Shown: positions 27,023-36,901, counted from the first letter of the stretch. The stretch: DNA of 64,000 nt from Butyrivibrio sp. AC2005 (GCF_000424145.1 NZ_AUJI01000010.1:62001-126000); one strand, 5' to 3'. Notes: generated by a model not told the origin, from the sequence alone. Made by a program: numbers and translations.

Positions 27023-27953
27023 GTTTAACCTCATCACGGATAACATACTGCGGATTATTATTCTGTGAAATATAGATTCTTCCGATGTACTCTCCCGCCA
27101 TGCCTACCATAAGCATAAGCATTCCGTCCATAAAGGTTATGGCCGACATAAGCGCAGAAAAACCAACTGTCGGAAGATCGGGATACATCATCTTTTTTAT
27201 CACAGTATAAATCCCGTATAAAAATCCGATACAAGCAAAAATACCGCCTGCCAGAGTTCCGATACGAAGCGGCTTAATGCTGAAGGCAGTAAATCCGTTT
27301 ATCCAAAGCGCCATAAGCTTTGAGAAGGTATAACCGCTTGTACCGATTTCCCTTGCTCTGTGTGTAACATCAACATTGACTATATTTTTAGTAGTCCTGA
27401 GAACAAGCCCTATAACATAAGGATATGAGCTCTTGTACTTTATCATCTCATCCACTACAAATCTTCTCACAGCAAAATAACTGGACACGTGTAGCTCCTT
27501 TGGCTTACCAAGCATCACATGTGCCATCCATTCATTCATGGCTGTTCCGAAATTCCTGAAAAGGTTGTGCTTTTTCTGAGCATATCTTGCATAGACAACA
27601 TCTGCTCCCTTCTCTATCTGATAGAGAAGTTTACCAACTTCATCTGCGGGAGTCTGTCCATCATCGTCAAGACATACCACTATATCTCCCTTTGACGCAT
27701 TAAGCCCCGCCATTATTGCTGCGTGCTGCCCAAAATTCTTAGCAAGATTGTACCCTCGTATCTCGTCATGCTCCTTTACAAGCTGACAGATCTTGTCCCA
27801 GGTATTGTCCGGTGATGAATCATTGACAAGGATAATCTCATAGCTATAAAGGACAAGCATGTCCATAGCGCCTTCAATCTCGTTTATTACATTTTCAATT
27901 GTCTTTTCCGAGCGATAGCACGGAATCACAAAACTAACTAATTTATTTCGCAT
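27003..27953 (-). CDS. GT2 glycosyltransferase, DPM1/GtrB type with two C-terminal helices
   Basis: 316 residues. The GT-A domain begins LVSFVIPCYRSEKTIENV, with VNDSSPDNTW, the metal-binding VVCLDDDGQTP (Asp triplet 96-98) and the downstream ISGTSGYTFSKL-type loop (REIGTSGYTFSKL). Two hydrophobic helices (about 235-257 and 270-295) and a charged tail follow, the layout of polyprenyl-phosphate glycosyltransferases such as GtrB/ArnC. It probably makes undecaprenyl-phosphate-sugar for the GT-C enzymes nearby. A GtrA-family candidate flippase is four genes upstream at 31572. Confidence 0.88.
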   Translation of the reverse strand: MRNKLVSFVIPCYRSEKTIENVINEIEGAMDMLVLYSYEIILVNDSSPDNTWDKICQLVKEHDEIRGYNLAKNFGQHAAIMAGLNASKGDIVVCLDDDGQTPADEVGKLLYQIEKGADVVYARYAQKKHNLFRNFGTAMNEWMAHVMLGKPKELHVSSYFAVRRFVVDEMIKYKSSYPYVIGLVLRTTKNIVNVDVTHRAREIGTSGYTFSKLMALWINGFTAFSIKPLRIGTLAGGIFACIGFLYGIYTVIKKMMYPDLPTVGFSALMSAITFMDGMLMLMVGMAGEYIGRIYISQNNNPQYVIRDEVKHEESEE

Positions 27954-27981
27954 AGGGTTATAATAACATAAATCTCCACAT

Positions 27982-28533
27982 TTATTGTAGTATCTTCTCC
28001 ATAAGGATCATGTCGCCCTTATTCCCGTCTGAGCATTCAACTTCCGGCAGCTCCTCTGTTTTTACAAATCCGGCATGCTCATAGCTTTTTCTTGCCGCTT
28101 CATTCGCAGTAAATACGCGAAGAATAAGCTTTTTAAGTCCCAGCTCTTTTTTTGCAAAGTCACACATGAGCTCGGCAGCTTCATTTCCGTAGCCGTGTCC
28201 TATGGCATCATCTTCACCTATAAAAATACCATACTCGGCTGTTTTTTTCTGCATATCTATATCACGAAGATATACGCTGCCAACCGGCCTTCCGTAATTA
28301 TCCCTTTTGCCGGGAGCTTCATCGGATGATATTTTTTCCATAATGATCAGCTGACAGACTTCCCCGGTCTCAACCTTATTCTTCATCCAGCCGTTATGAA
28401 TTTCCTCTGTGAAAATCTCACGATATATAAAATTATTCCTTACTCTTGGGTTGTTCCGCCACTTAACCACAAGCGGTGTGTCGTCATAAGTGATATCCCT
28501 TAGAATCACCTTTTTCCCTGTTATTTCTTTCAT
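27982..28533 (-). CDS. GNAT N-acetyltransferase (RimL/WecD/PseH-like)
   Basis: 183 residues, a single Acetyltransf_3-type domain: VILRDITYDDTPLVVKWRNN at the N-terminus, the acetyl-CoA loop GHGYGNEAAELM (about 113-124) and ANEAARKSYEHAGF near the C-terminus. In sugar loci this class acetylates 4-amino-sugar nucleotides: WecD/FdtC act on dTDP-Fuc4N, PseH on the pseudaminic intermediate. The closeness to the wecE-like gene favours dTDP-Fuc4N. Because the pse block lacks its own PseH, this gene is also the best PseH candidate in the window. The sequence alone does not decide. Confidence 0.8.
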   Translation of the reverse strand: MKEITGKKVILRDITYDDTPLVVKWRNNPRVRNNFIYREIFTEEIHNGWMKNKVETGEVCQLIIMEKISSDEAPGKRDNYGRPVGSVYLRDIDMQKKTAEYGIFIGEDDAIGHGYGNEAAELMCDFAKKELGLKKLILRVFTANEAARKSYEHAGFVKTEELPEVECSDGNKGDMILMEKILQ

Positions 28534-28548
28534 GTATGCCTCTTCCGG

Positions 28549-30393
28549 TTATGATGCAGATTCTGTAACCTTCCAGATAATAAACTCTCCTGCCACATCA
28601 TCTGCATGCCTTATCTCAACATCCATATCTTTTTCTTTATAGTAATTTTTCAGCCACTCCATATCGGTGTCCTTGTCGGCCACAATATAAGCCGTATCAG
28701 AAAGTACTGTCTCTTCCATTCCTTCCGGATAGCCGAGATTGTTAAGCTTATCCCTTTCAGCAGGACTCTTGGAAGCCCATCCCCCCATCATGACGAGGTT
28801 TGACAGACTGTTATCCACTCCTGTCAGCATTTTCTGTGAATATGTATAGCCATTGTCTTCATATGAAACCGAAGTATATACATCGATCAAAAACAGCTTA
28901 TCACTATTTTCCTTTAAATATTTATCCAGTTCTTCGTATGCCTTATTGTACTGCGCTCTTCCATCACATTCAGTCCTTAGAAGCTTAAGCTGAGCCGGAA
29001 CATAGATCGCACATATGGTAAAAACCAATATCAGGCAAAATCCTGCAAACATATGGACCGGCATCTGGATGTAATCGTCTTCTTGCTCACTCTTTGCCTC
29101 CTTAATAAGAAAAAGCAGTCTCTCTCCTGCCAAAAGCACCAGAACCGTTATTTCTATAAAGTAAAGAGAATGCGTAATTCTTATCGGGTCTCGTCCACGC
29201 ACCATTATATACATCCACAAAAGTGTTCTTCCGGCAAAAAGAATAAGAAGCTTCCATACTGAAAGCCATATGCGTCGTCCGATATTTTCCTCACTACGAT
29301 AGCTTAAAAGCATGATGACCAGAGTTATCAAATACATCAGCATCACAAAAAAATTCCAGGGTGCATCTGTCATAGGATATTCAAAGCTTTGAGGTGATCC
29401 TGCCTGCCTCAGCCTGTATAAATACAGCGGAAAAGTCTTTGTTATACCCTTTATCAGACCTTCCCCTTCCCATATACTTTTTGAATACGCTGCGATTTTT
29501 GCCATTTTTTCTGCATCTATCGCCTCATCTATACCAAAATTATAATTTACAAGAAGCTCATATTCACTTCTTTTAAGATCTATACTATCGTAAAAATCCT
29601 TATTATCCTCATAATCCGGAATCTGATAAAAATCATAAATATCTGTTCTGCTGTCAAAAAAAGATGTGAATTCTTTCCACTCAGGAGATGAATACCCTGC
29701 AGAATTAATCCCCTCTGAGATAAGAAGTCCTGCAAGAATAACCACGGCTATCGATAAATCCTTCTTTATGTTCCTCTCATCCATTAGTCTGTAGAAAAGC
29801 ACCAAAAATATAAACGGCAGCATCAAAAGTGTCATCTCTGATCGGGTAAGAAATGCAACAATAATCAATAACGCTGCAGCCATATCTTTCTTTTCAAAGA
29901 GAAGTACTGCTGCCGCAGAGCACATCATACCTACCGCAAAGGTGTACTGTACTATCAGAAGATGTCCCGGCAAAAAAGCAGTAAATACTACAAAAACAAA
30001 TAGCGCTGCAACAACACTTACAAGAACTTCCTTTCCCACAAAGGGCTTATCCTTAAGCCTTGCCAAAACTGTATCCGCAATAGTTCCGGCTGTAAATCTC
30101 ACTATGACAAAAAGACTGATATACTGACAAAGGAGTAAATAAACTCCGTAGCAATCCACATTTCTAAATATGCTGTATACCCGGCTTATCAGGAAGCTTA
30201 TAGGATAAAGCATCTGAATGTTATGTGCCTCAGGACTTCCCGTAAACACCCCTGCCAGAATATCCTTCATAAGCACATCATCATTAAGATCATAGTAATA
30301 AGTGTATAAAAGTCCCATGATTGCCGCATATGCAGCAGTCATGAGACCTGTAATTATAGAATTGTATGATAGGGATTTTCTTTTATTTTCCAT
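28549..30393 (-). CDS. Polytopic membrane protein, probable GT-C glycosyltransferase
   Basis: 614 residues from ATG 30391-30393; an in-frame TTG at 30423 is an alternative start, and neither has a clear ribosome site. About eleven to twelve helices. An acidic motif YYYDLNDDV follows the first helix on the outer side, where GT-C enzymes keep their catalytic aspartates. The C-terminal ~150 residues form an extracytoplasmic domain (beginning around FTICAIYVPAQLK). Similar architectures occur at 32055 and 54050. It probably transfers a lipid-linked sugar to the exported glycan. The donor and acceptor are unknown. Confidence 0.72.
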   Translation of the reverse strand: MENKRKSLSYNSIITGLMTAAYAAIMGLLYTYYYDLNDDVLMKDILAGVFTGSPEAHNIQMLYPISFLISRVYSIFRNVDCYGVYLLLCQYISLFVIVRFTAGTIADTVLARLKDKPFVGKEVLVSVVAALFVFVVFTAFLPGHLLIVQYTFAVGMMCSAAAVLLFEKKDMAAALLIIVAFLTRSEMTLLMLPFIFLVLFYRLMDERNIKKDLSIAVVILAGLLISEGINSAGYSSPEWKEFTSFFDSRTDIYDFYQIPDYEDNKDFYDSIDLKRSEYELLVNYNFGIDEAIDAEKMAKIAAYSKSIWEGEGLIKGITKTFPLYLYRLRQAGSPQSFEYPMTDAPWNFFVMLMYLITLVIMLLSYRSEENIGRRIWLSVWKLLILFAGRTLLWMYIMVRGRDPIRITHSLYFIEITVLVLLAGERLLFLIKEAKSEQEDDYIQMPVHMFAGFCLILVFTICAIYVPAQLKLLRTECDGRAQYNKAYEELDKYLKENSDKLFLIDVYTSVSYEDNGYTYSQKMLTGVDNSLSNLVMMGGWASKSPAERDKLNNLGYPEGMEETVLSDTAYIVADKDTDMEWLKNYYKEKDMDVEIRHADDVAGEFIIWKVTESAS

Positions 30394-30429
30394 GTCAGAC
30401 AACTTTTCTATTCTATGTTTCAAATACTT

Positions 30430-31566
30430 TTATACCGCTTTATAGTACTCCTTAACCCGCATAACAACTTCATCAAGATCCTCATCCGTAAGGCTATAGT
30501 ACATAGGAAGTCTTAAGAGTCTTAGGCTTTCCTTTGTCGTATATTTATCCTCACCATGGAATCTGCTGTACTTAAGTCCTGCTGTTGAAGTGTGAAGCGG
30601 TACATAGTGAGAAGCAGGAAGAATATCATTAGCCTTAAGATGCCTGATAAGTCCCTCTCTCTCCTCAAAGTCCTTACACTTAATATAAAACATATGAGCA
30701 TTATGCACGCATTCCTCCGGAACATAGGGAAGTTCTATTATTCCTGCTTCCTCCATGTCCTTAAATGCATCCATATACCTGTTATAATGATTCATCCTTG
30801 CATCATTAATCTCATCAGCCATCTGAAGCTGCGCATAAAGATAAGCAGCATTCATATCACTGGGAAGATAGGAAGAACCGGGCTGAAGCCAGGTATACTT
30901 ATCAACCTTTCCAAGCTGATACAGGGTTCTGTTTGTTCCCTTCTCACGAATAATTATTGCATCGTTTACGAAGGTCTCATCCCTTAAAAGAAGAGCTCCG
31001 CCCTCTCCCATGCTGTAGTTCTTGGTCTCATGGAAGCTGTAATTACCAAAATCTCCGATCGCTCCTAGAGCCTTTCCCTTGTAGGTACTCATCACACCCT
31101 GTGCAGCATCCTCTATTACAAAAAGATTATGACGCCTGGCAATATCCATAATTGTGTCCATCTCACAGCCAACTCCGGCGTAATGAACAGGAACAATGGC
31201 TCTTGTCTTTGATGTTATAGCATCCTCTATAAGCTTTTCATCAATATTCATGGTATCCGGACGGATGTCTACAAACACCACCTTAGCACCACGAAGCACG
31301 AAGGCGTTGGCAGTGGACACGAAGGTATAAGAAGGCATTATAACCTCATCGCCTTCCTTAATCCCGGCAAGTATTGCAGACATCTCTGTGGCGTGTGTAC
31401 AGGATGTTGTAAGAAGGCACTTACTTACCCCTGTCTTTTCCTCGAACCATTCGTTATCCTTCTTGGTATACTCACCGTCACCACAGATCTTCTGGTTTTC
31501 CACACATTCCCTGATGTATTCCATTTCCTTTCCCGTATAGGGAGGCACATTAAAATTTATTCTCAT
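30430..31566 (-). CDS. wecE: dTDP-4-amino-4,6-dideoxygalactose transaminase (WecE/RffA-like)
   Basis: 378 residues, a full DegT/DnrJ fold: INFNVPPYTGKEMEYI at the N-terminus, TTSCTHATEM, VIEDAAQGV (Asp153), and NYSFHETKNYSMGEGG with the PLP lysine at 182. The HETKN variant and the opening segment are characteristic of WecE, which aminates dTDP-4-keto-6-deoxyglucose to dTDP-Fuc4N using glutamate. The substrate-producing RmlA/RmlB are not in the window. It lies in a tight cluster with GtrA, a GT-C protein and a GNAT. Confidence 0.87.
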   Translation of the reverse strand: MRINFNVPPYTGKEMEYIRECVENQKICGDGEYTKKDNEWFEEKTGVSKCLLTTSCTHATEMSAILAGIKEGDEVIMPSYTFVSTANAFVLRGAKVVFVDIRPDTMNIDEKLIEDAITSKTRAIVPVHYAGVGCEMDTIMDIARRHNLFVIEDAAQGVMSTYKGKALGAIGDFGNYSFHETKNYSMGEGGALLLRDETFVNDAIIIREKGTNRTLYQLGKVDKYTWLQPGSSYLPSDMNAAYLYAQLQMADEINDARMNHYNRYMDAFKDMEEAGIIELPYVPEECVHNAHMFYIKCKDFEEREGLIRHLKANDILPASHYVPLHTSTAGLKYSRFHGEDKYTTKESLRLLRLPMYYSLTDEDLDEVVMRVKEYYKAV

Positions 31567-31571
31567 ATGAT

Positions 31572-32030
31572 TTAGTCCTTCTGCTCCAAGAAAATTTTAC
31601 GAGTAATAAAATTGTATACCATAACTACACCGGTAGCACCGAATTTAAAGAATATATTCTTAGCAAAGCCTTCGCTCATAATGCCCTTAAGCCATGCCCA
31701 ATGCATGTAGATAAGATCGATTCCTACAAAGAGGCAAAGCTCGTTAACTCCCATTCCTATGATACTGAGAATAAGGAAGATAACAAATTCCTTTTTTCTG
31801 CTCATATCGTCACGACGGACAAATACAAACTTAAAGCTCAAAATATAGTTAACTACTACCGAAACCGTGAAACCTATCAGCGCAGATATGAGATAGTACT
31901 TGGGAAAAGCGGCTGCGATGCCGACATTTTCAAAAAGAACATTCGCTCCAAGGTAGATAAAGTAATCTACAAAAAAGCAGAATACTCCTACAAGTCCAAA
32001 CTTCATTATCTGTTGCATTAAATTATTCAT
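31572..32030 (-). CDS. GtrA-family membrane protein (polyprenyl-phosphate-sugar flippase)
   Basis: 152 residues with four helices. The GtrA pattern is visible: KFGLVGVFCFFVDYFIYL at the N-terminus, VVNYILSFKFVFV in the middle, KFGATGVVMVYNFITRKI at the end. GtrA proteins are thought to flip undecaprenyl-phosphate-sugars made by GtrB-type GT2 enzymes such as the one at 27003. It lies 5 bp before the wecE-like gene. Confidence 0.88.
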   Translation of the reverse strand: MNNLMQQIMKFGLVGVFCFFVDYFIYLGANVLFENVGIAAAFPKYYLISALIGFTVSVVVNYILSFKFVFVRRDDMSRKKEFVIFLILSIIGMGVNELCLFVGIDLIYMHWAWLKGIMSEGFAKNIFFKFGATGVVMVYNFITRKIFLEQKD

Positions 32031-32054
32031 AACTTCCTCTTCCTATAAAAACTG

Positions 32055-33815
32055 TCATTCGGCCATATACACTTCAAAGCGACCGTTATCAAAGACATTA
32101 TTATACTTCCAAGTCTCGAGGAAGTCCAATAAAAGGTCATATTTATCCTCTGCAAGCACCTCTCCCTCAAAATCGGGGTTGATGATTACAACCGGTAAAT
32201 CCTCTGTTTTACCATCTTTAAATGCCGCAAGGGCACCTGTAAATTTCTCTGTTGTATTAGAATCAAGGTCAGGCCAGGTTGTAAAAATAGCAGGTTCCAT
32301 ATCGAGTAAATATGAAAGCCCGGGAGCTTTCCCAAACTGGAGAAGCTTTTTATCAGAAAGGTCATTTTCCACAATAGCTTCATGCAGTTCAGAAAGACTC
32401 TCAGCATTGTATTCAGTGGTATGCATACCGGCAGCCTTCGGAAGATCCTTGGTTCCCACCAGAGAAGATCTCTTCGTTCCATCTGTTCCATCAACAAAGC
32501 TGTACTTCAAATGGAAAAGTGATCCCTGAATAAGAACAAGCAACAAAATTGCCATATAAGCAGCCTTCCAGCCAAAATTAAGCTCACTTGGTCCTGCTGC
32601 CTGCCTCATCCTTCTGAACATCCACATAATAAACGGTGCCACAATAAACAGATTGTTTATAAGCGGATAGGTATAATTATTACTTCCAAGTGGCGTAATA
32701 ATTATGATAATAAACGATGCCAGACACAGGCTCCTCTCAGATGCCTGGCCGTGTATTTTCCTGGTAATTCCAAAGGCAAAAAAGCACACGCCCCATATAA
32801 GGAACATCATTGCCGGTTCAAACACCGAATCATAATAGTGATAGCTTCTTGTGAACACTTCATCAGTATAATAGTAATATAAAAGTACTAAAATTCCGGC
32901 TATATACAAAATTCTCTTAGCCCAGTAGAATTTTCCGGGCTTTAGGAGCATCATGATAACACCAACTATCATGCAGGGCACCATGATTACCATGTGTGCA
33001 AAGCTTGTATACCATGCCCGTAATATCGCTCCCACCATACCAAAGGCGGAATAGTCCGATGCCCCCTTGGACATCTCAGACAAGGATGTAATCATATCGT
33101 GATACGCTGTTATCCCGTACTTTACACATATTGCAATAAACGGAATACTGAAACCTATTGCATATCCAAGCACACACAGTCCTGTTTTTCTGAGGATTTC
33201 TTTCATTTCACGCTTATGGATCATTTCGTAATACCACAATATCAGTATCATCGAAGCTTCCATAATATTGGGAAATCTTACCATCACTGACAAACCAAGG
33301 CAGACACCGGCCAGAATAAACTTCCACCTGGTGATCACATAGTCTGTCATAGCATGCATCAAAAGAAGGGTTCCTGTAGTGAAACAGAAATATGTAAGAT
33401 AGTTATAAAGAATTACTCTGGGACACCAGCACAGATTTATGGCTATAAGCTCGCCAATGAAGGTCATCCATCCGGGCATCCATCTCTGAAGAAGATAATA
33501 TGCAACAAGTGCTGTCGCACTTATTACAAAGGAACAATAAATATTCATTCCCAGCATGGTATTTCCACCGGGAAGAGCCATAAAGAGCCTTCCAAGAATG
33601 TTGGGAATGTACGTTGCTATCATCCACATTGGATCAAGGACATCACCGTACTGGTAATTCCCAAGACTATAGGTGGTATCTGTTATGTCTACTCCCTGTG
33701 TTACTCCTATAAGAGGATAAAAAAGCAAAATTATCGGAAAGAGCCATTTTTCCATTGGCTCCTGATATTTTTTCAGTCTGAAAACTTTATCCCTGATGGT
33801 CCAAAGTGTTATCAT
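32055..33815 (-). CDS. Polytopic membrane protein, probable GT-C glycosyltransferase
   Basis: 586 residues from ATG 33813-33815, 5 nt after GGGGAG, which is the edge of hairpin repeat copy B. About twelve helices to residue ~440, then an extracytoplasmic domain of about 140 residues. The outer loop after the first helix carries GVDITDTTYSLGNYQY, an acidic motif compatible with GT-C chemistry. No close family name is recognised. The context (ABC flippase upstream, GtrA/WecE downstream) supports glycan modification. Confidence 0.72.
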   Translation of the reverse strand: MITLWTIRDKVFRLKKYQEPMEKWLFPIILLFYPLIGVTQGVDITDTTYSLGNYQYGDVLDPMWMIATYIPNILGRLFMALPGGNTMLGMNIYCSFVISATALVAYYLLQRWMPGWMTFIGELIAINLCWCPRVILYNYLTYFCFTTGTLLLMHAMTDYVITRWKFILAGVCLGLSVMVRFPNIMEASMILILWYYEMIHKREMKEILRKTGLCVLGYAIGFSIPFIAICVKYGITAYHDMITSLSEMSKGASDYSAFGMVGAILRAWYTSFAHMVIMVPCMIVGVIMMLLKPGKFYWAKRILYIAGILVLLYYYYTDEVFTRSYHYYDSVFEPAMMFLIWGVCFFAFGITRKIHGQASERSLCLASFIIIIITPLGSNNYTYPLINNLFIVAPFIMWMFRRMRQAAGPSELNFGWKAAYMAILLLVLIQGSLFHLKYSFVDGTDGTKRSSLVGTKDLPKAAGMHTTEYNAESLSELHEAIVENDLSDKKLLQFGKAPGLSYLLDMEPAIFTTWPDLDSNTTEKFTGALAAFKDGKTEDLPVVIINPDFEGEVLAEDKYDLLLDFLETWKYNNVFDNGRFEVYMAE

Positions 33816-33822
33816 GCCTACT

Positions 33823-33917
33823 CCCCTCATCCGTCAGCTTCGCTGACACCTGTCTCCGCTCCGGTCCGCGCAAAGCCATCGTCCACTGGACGATGTGCGC
33901 CACCAAAGGGAAGGCGG
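33823..33917 (-). repeat. Hairpin repeat, copy B (long form)
   Basis: About 95 bp. The first hairpin is GTCAGC-TTC-GCTGAC, differing from copies A, C and D (GGCGC/GCGCC) on both arms so that pairing is kept. It shares with copy C an internal stretch including the palindrome CATCGTCC-ACT-GGACGATG. The conserved CCTCAT end faces the downstream gene and supplies the GAGGGGAG ribosome site. Confidence 0.88.
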
Positions 33918-33940
33918 TTTTATTGTATTCTCTCACTCTG

Positions 33941-33985
33941 CTTATCAACATTGTAATTTCTTATTCTACTTATTGACATTGTAAT
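33941..33985. repeat. 17-bp direct repeat, 28-bp period
   Basis: 33941-33957 and 33969-33985 match at 15 of 17 positions (core ACATTGTAAT). They lie between the ABC transporter gene and hairpin repeat copy B, on the same side of the hairpin repeat as the 35-bp tandem repeat next to copy A. Confidence 0.7.
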
Positions 33986-34011
33986 GCTTTTGGGTAATAT
34001 CTTCTCTGGAA

Positions 34012-35763
34012 TCACCTCTGCAGAGTTACCTTCTGTCCATTAACTCTGTATACCATGTCGCATTTCTCTATAGTCTGAAGTCTATGTGCAATTATTATAA
34101 GTGTTTTCTTTCCATGAAGTCTGTTAATAGAATCCATGATTGCTGCTTCTGTATCATTATCAAGAGCACTTGTAGCTTCGTCCAGTACAAGTACTTCAGG
34201 ATCCTCAAAAAGAGCTCTCGCTATGCCGATACGCTGTCTCTGACCACCTGATAATCTGATACCTCTTTCTCCTATTGTGGTATCAAGCCCGTCAGGAAGA
34301 GATTTTACGTATTCATCAAGTTGGGCTTCCTTAAGAGCTGCCCATACCTTTTTGTCATCAATATTTTCATCCGGAACACCGAATGCGACATTCTTTCTGA
34401 TAGTAGAGTCAAGCATGAAAATTGTCTGCGGAATGTATCCTATATTCTTAAGCCATTCCGGATAGTGCTCTCTTATTTCCACACCATCTGCCAGAATGCT
34501 TCCGGTCTCAATTTTCAGAAGTCCCAGCATGATATCTACTATTGTTGTTTTTCCTGCCCCTGAAGTTCCAACAATACCTATGGATTTTCCAACAGGAATT
34601 GTCATGTCTGCATTTTTTAATACATATGCTTCAGAATTGGGATAGCGATATGTTATATCCTTTAATTCTATTGTTTTGTGAACAGGAAGCTTTTCCACTT
34701 CCTTCACATACCTGTAATCCTCTGCCTTGTAGGAAACCGAACCATCGTTAATCTCCTGCTGAAGATTATCGCTTACATTCATGAAAAACGGCTCAAAATA
34801 TGCTATTGAAGTAAGGTAGTTATTTATTCTGTTTGCGCTTGGAATAAGTCTTGTAGCCGCTGCTCCCATGACTCCGACCAAAGCCACCATATCCTTTACT
34901 GCCTGTCCCTGCATAAGTACAACCAGCATATAACCAACCATTCCTGCTACACTTATAGTCTCAATAAGGAGCCTTGGTGTTGAGTTATATAAATTATATT
35001 TTTGCACTGCGTGAACATAACCTGCGCCGCAATCGGCATAGCCGTTAATAAAATAGTTTTCCTTATTAGCTATCTTGATCTCTTTTATACCCATAACCGA
35101 CTCTTCAATCCATTTGAAAAGTCCGCTGTAGTAATCCTGATTATCCTGTCCTGCTTTAACCATTATAGGCTTGATAATAAACTTTATTATAAGAAGTACT
35201 GAACCGAGCAGAACCGCTATAGAGATAGTCATCTTAGCATCTATAAACAAAAGCATCACAACAAGACATGCAAAAACTATCATCTCTGAAATCAGCTGCA
35301 GGCAGCTTAAAATAAGTCCGTACATATTGTTTACATCAGAAGTGATATTTCTCTGAATAACTGAGGTGTCCGCATTGAGATAATACTCATAGGGTCTTTG
35401 CATGAAATTGATCATCATACGTCTGGAAGTAGCGAACTGATTGGTATAAACAAATCTTAGCTGCACTACATTTATAAAAAACAGAACGATATTCTTAATT
35501 ATAAAAACCGCTATAAGAGCCACGAAAATTATTATCGCGAACTGCGTATTGGTATTACAACCTAATAAATTATATACTGCAGAAAGTTTTTCGCTTTTCG
35601 ATACTGCATCCGGATCGATGACTGTTGTCATCGCGGGTAAAAGCATAGCTATTCCGAGAGTTTCAAGCATACCTCCCAGCAGCATCATAAAAACAATAAG
35701 CACCATCTGCTTCTTTTGGCGCCCATCCAGCAGCACCATCATTTTCTGATAAATCTTTTTCAT
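34012..35763 (-). CDS. ABC half-transporter, MsbA/PglK-like glycolipid flippase
   Basis: 583 residues. Six membrane helices in residues 20-320, then an ATPase domain with Walker A GTSGAGKTT (399-407), signature RLSGGQRQR, LVLDEATSALD and the switch IIAHR. The fused membrane-ATPase homodimer layout and the context of amino-sugar and lipid-linked glycan genes point to a PglK-type flippase for undecaprenyl-PP-oligosaccharide, though an MsbA-like exporter of other lipids fits the sequence equally. It is 12 bp downstream of the sialyltransferase-like gene. Confidence 0.85.
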   Translation of the reverse strand: MKKIYQKMMVLLDGRQKKQMVLIVFMMLLGGMLETLGIAMLLPAMTTVIDPDAVSKSEKLSAVYNLLGCNTNTQFAIIIFVALIAVFIIKNIVLFFINVVQLRFVYTNQFATSRRMMINFMQRPYEYYLNADTSVIQRNITSDVNNMYGLILSCLQLISEMIVFACLVVMLLFIDAKMTISIAVLLGSVLLIIKFIIKPIMVKAGQDNQDYYSGLFKWIEESVMGIKEIKIANKENYFINGYADCGAGYVHAVQKYNLYNSTPRLLIETISVAGMVGYMLVVLMQGQAVKDMVALVGVMGAAATRLIPSANRINNYLTSIAYFEPFFMNVSDNLQQEINDGSVSYKAEDYRYVKEVEKLPVHKTIELKDITYRYPNSEAYVLKNADMTIPVGKSIGIVGTSGAGKTTIVDIMLGLLKIETGSILADGVEIREHYPEWLKNIGYIPQTIFMLDSTIRKNVAFGVPDENIDDKKVWAALKEAQLDEYVKSLPDGLDTTIGERGIRLSGGQRQRIGIARALFEDPEVLVLDEATSALDNDTEAAIMDSINRLHGKKTLIIIAHRLQTIEKCDMVYRVNGQKVTLQR

Positions 35764-35775
35764 GTTTCTCCCAAT

Positions 35776-36900
35776 TTAGTCATCAATGATTTGTTCGTTT
35801 AATCTATGGATTTCGGGGGCTTCGTATTTGTCCATGAAGTCATCGCCGAGGAAGATTTTTTCGTCGACGAATTTTATTGAATCCACTACTGTATAAACAG
35901 ATACAAGTTTATCAAATTTCAGTCCATCAATAAAGTTTAGCATTTCCATCGGGAAAGTGCCTGCTAATAAAATAACATCCGGAAACAGCGTATTATAGTC
36001 AAGATAGTCGCGTGGATGCTGTTTTATCATGACAATAGCATCCTTGCCATCCACTTTTCCATATTCCGTAACCAGATCTCTGAAGAGACGTTCTCTGGTC
36101 TCAAGATCGCAGAGGGGCTCTGACAAAATAAGGACTCTTGGTTTATCCTTCCCCTCTTCAAGCTGCTGCTTTAATTCGTCCATGTTCTCGACAAAAAGCT
36201 TAAGCATAAGATCTTTATCTGACTGGGTAAGCTCCTCCACGAGAGGTGCACGGGGAACCTCTATATATTTAGGGCATGGATAGTCCAAAATAGAGATATC
36301 ATTAACCTCCATATCTATGCAATATCTGCCCCAGCCGTTCTGAATAAAAATAAGGCTTGTTGACGCAAGCCACGCTTTGAATCTGAAATGGCCATTATTA
36401 TCATAGCGCGCCTGATCACCGTATTTTATACAGTTAAGGCCATCCTCAAGGGCATGGTATCTTATCTTTTTATAATTCAGGTAATAACCAATCGGGTCGG
36501 AATCACAGAAAACATATATGTCCTTATATTTTGTAAAATCAACCGGAACATACTGCTCCTGAAGCTGTGCAAACCTTTTGCAGAACTTTATCCTGTTCAG
36601 CATGTTCTTAGGAAGGCTTCCGGTGTTTGTTCTTAATGGCTTAAGCTCAGGGAAGAAAGTATCAACCTTTTCATCATATTCGATAACCTCTTCAAACAAT
36701 CCACATTCCCTGGCTCTGTCCACCATGGTCCCAAACTTATTACTCATTTTGGACAACACCAGTGTGGCTCTTCCGGCTTTGTCACTTCCTTTACCTGCCG
36801 ACTGTGCTCCCACATTCGTCTGATGCAATATATGAAATTCCTTAAGGCATGCCACATAAACATGGTAAAAAGTGTGGCATACATATATTCTTTCGTGCAA
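35776..36900 (-). CDS. GT52/sialyltransferase-like enzyme, candidate pseudaminyl transferase
   Basis: 374 residues. TTG start at 36898-36900 with AAGGAG 5 nt upstream; the first residues (HERIYVCHTFYHV) align with the usual N-terminus of this class. Two bacterial sialyltransferase motifs are readable: the acidic D/E-D/E-G motif as LEDGL (151-155) and the HP motif as KQHP (293-296), with an Ser/Thr-type motif region near AGTFPMEML. Enzymes of the GT52/GT38/GT80 superfamily transfer nonulosonic acids from CMP donors. The pse block about 10 kb upstream makes CMP-pseudaminic acid, so this is the best transferase candidate. The family call is from motifs only. Confidence 0.7.
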   Translation of the reverse strand: MHERIYVCHTFYHVYVACLKEFHILHQTNVGAQSAGKGSDKAGRATLVLSKMSNKFGTMVDRARECGLFEEVIEYDEKVDTFFPELKPLRTNTGSLPKNMLNRIKFCKRFAQLQEQYVPVDFTKYKDIYVFCDSDPIGYYLNYKKIRYHALEDGLNCIKYGDQARYDNNGHFRFKAWLASTSLIFIQNGWGRYCIDMEVNDISILDYPCPKYIEVPRAPLVEELTQSDKDLMLKLFVENMDELKQQLEEGKDKPRVLILSEPLCDLETRERLFRDLVTEYGKVDGKDAIVMIKQHPRDYLDYNTLFPDVILLAGTFPMEMLNFIDGLKFDKLVSVYTVVDSIKFVDEKIFLGDDFMDKYEAPEIHRLNEQIIDD

Positions 36901-36901
36901 A

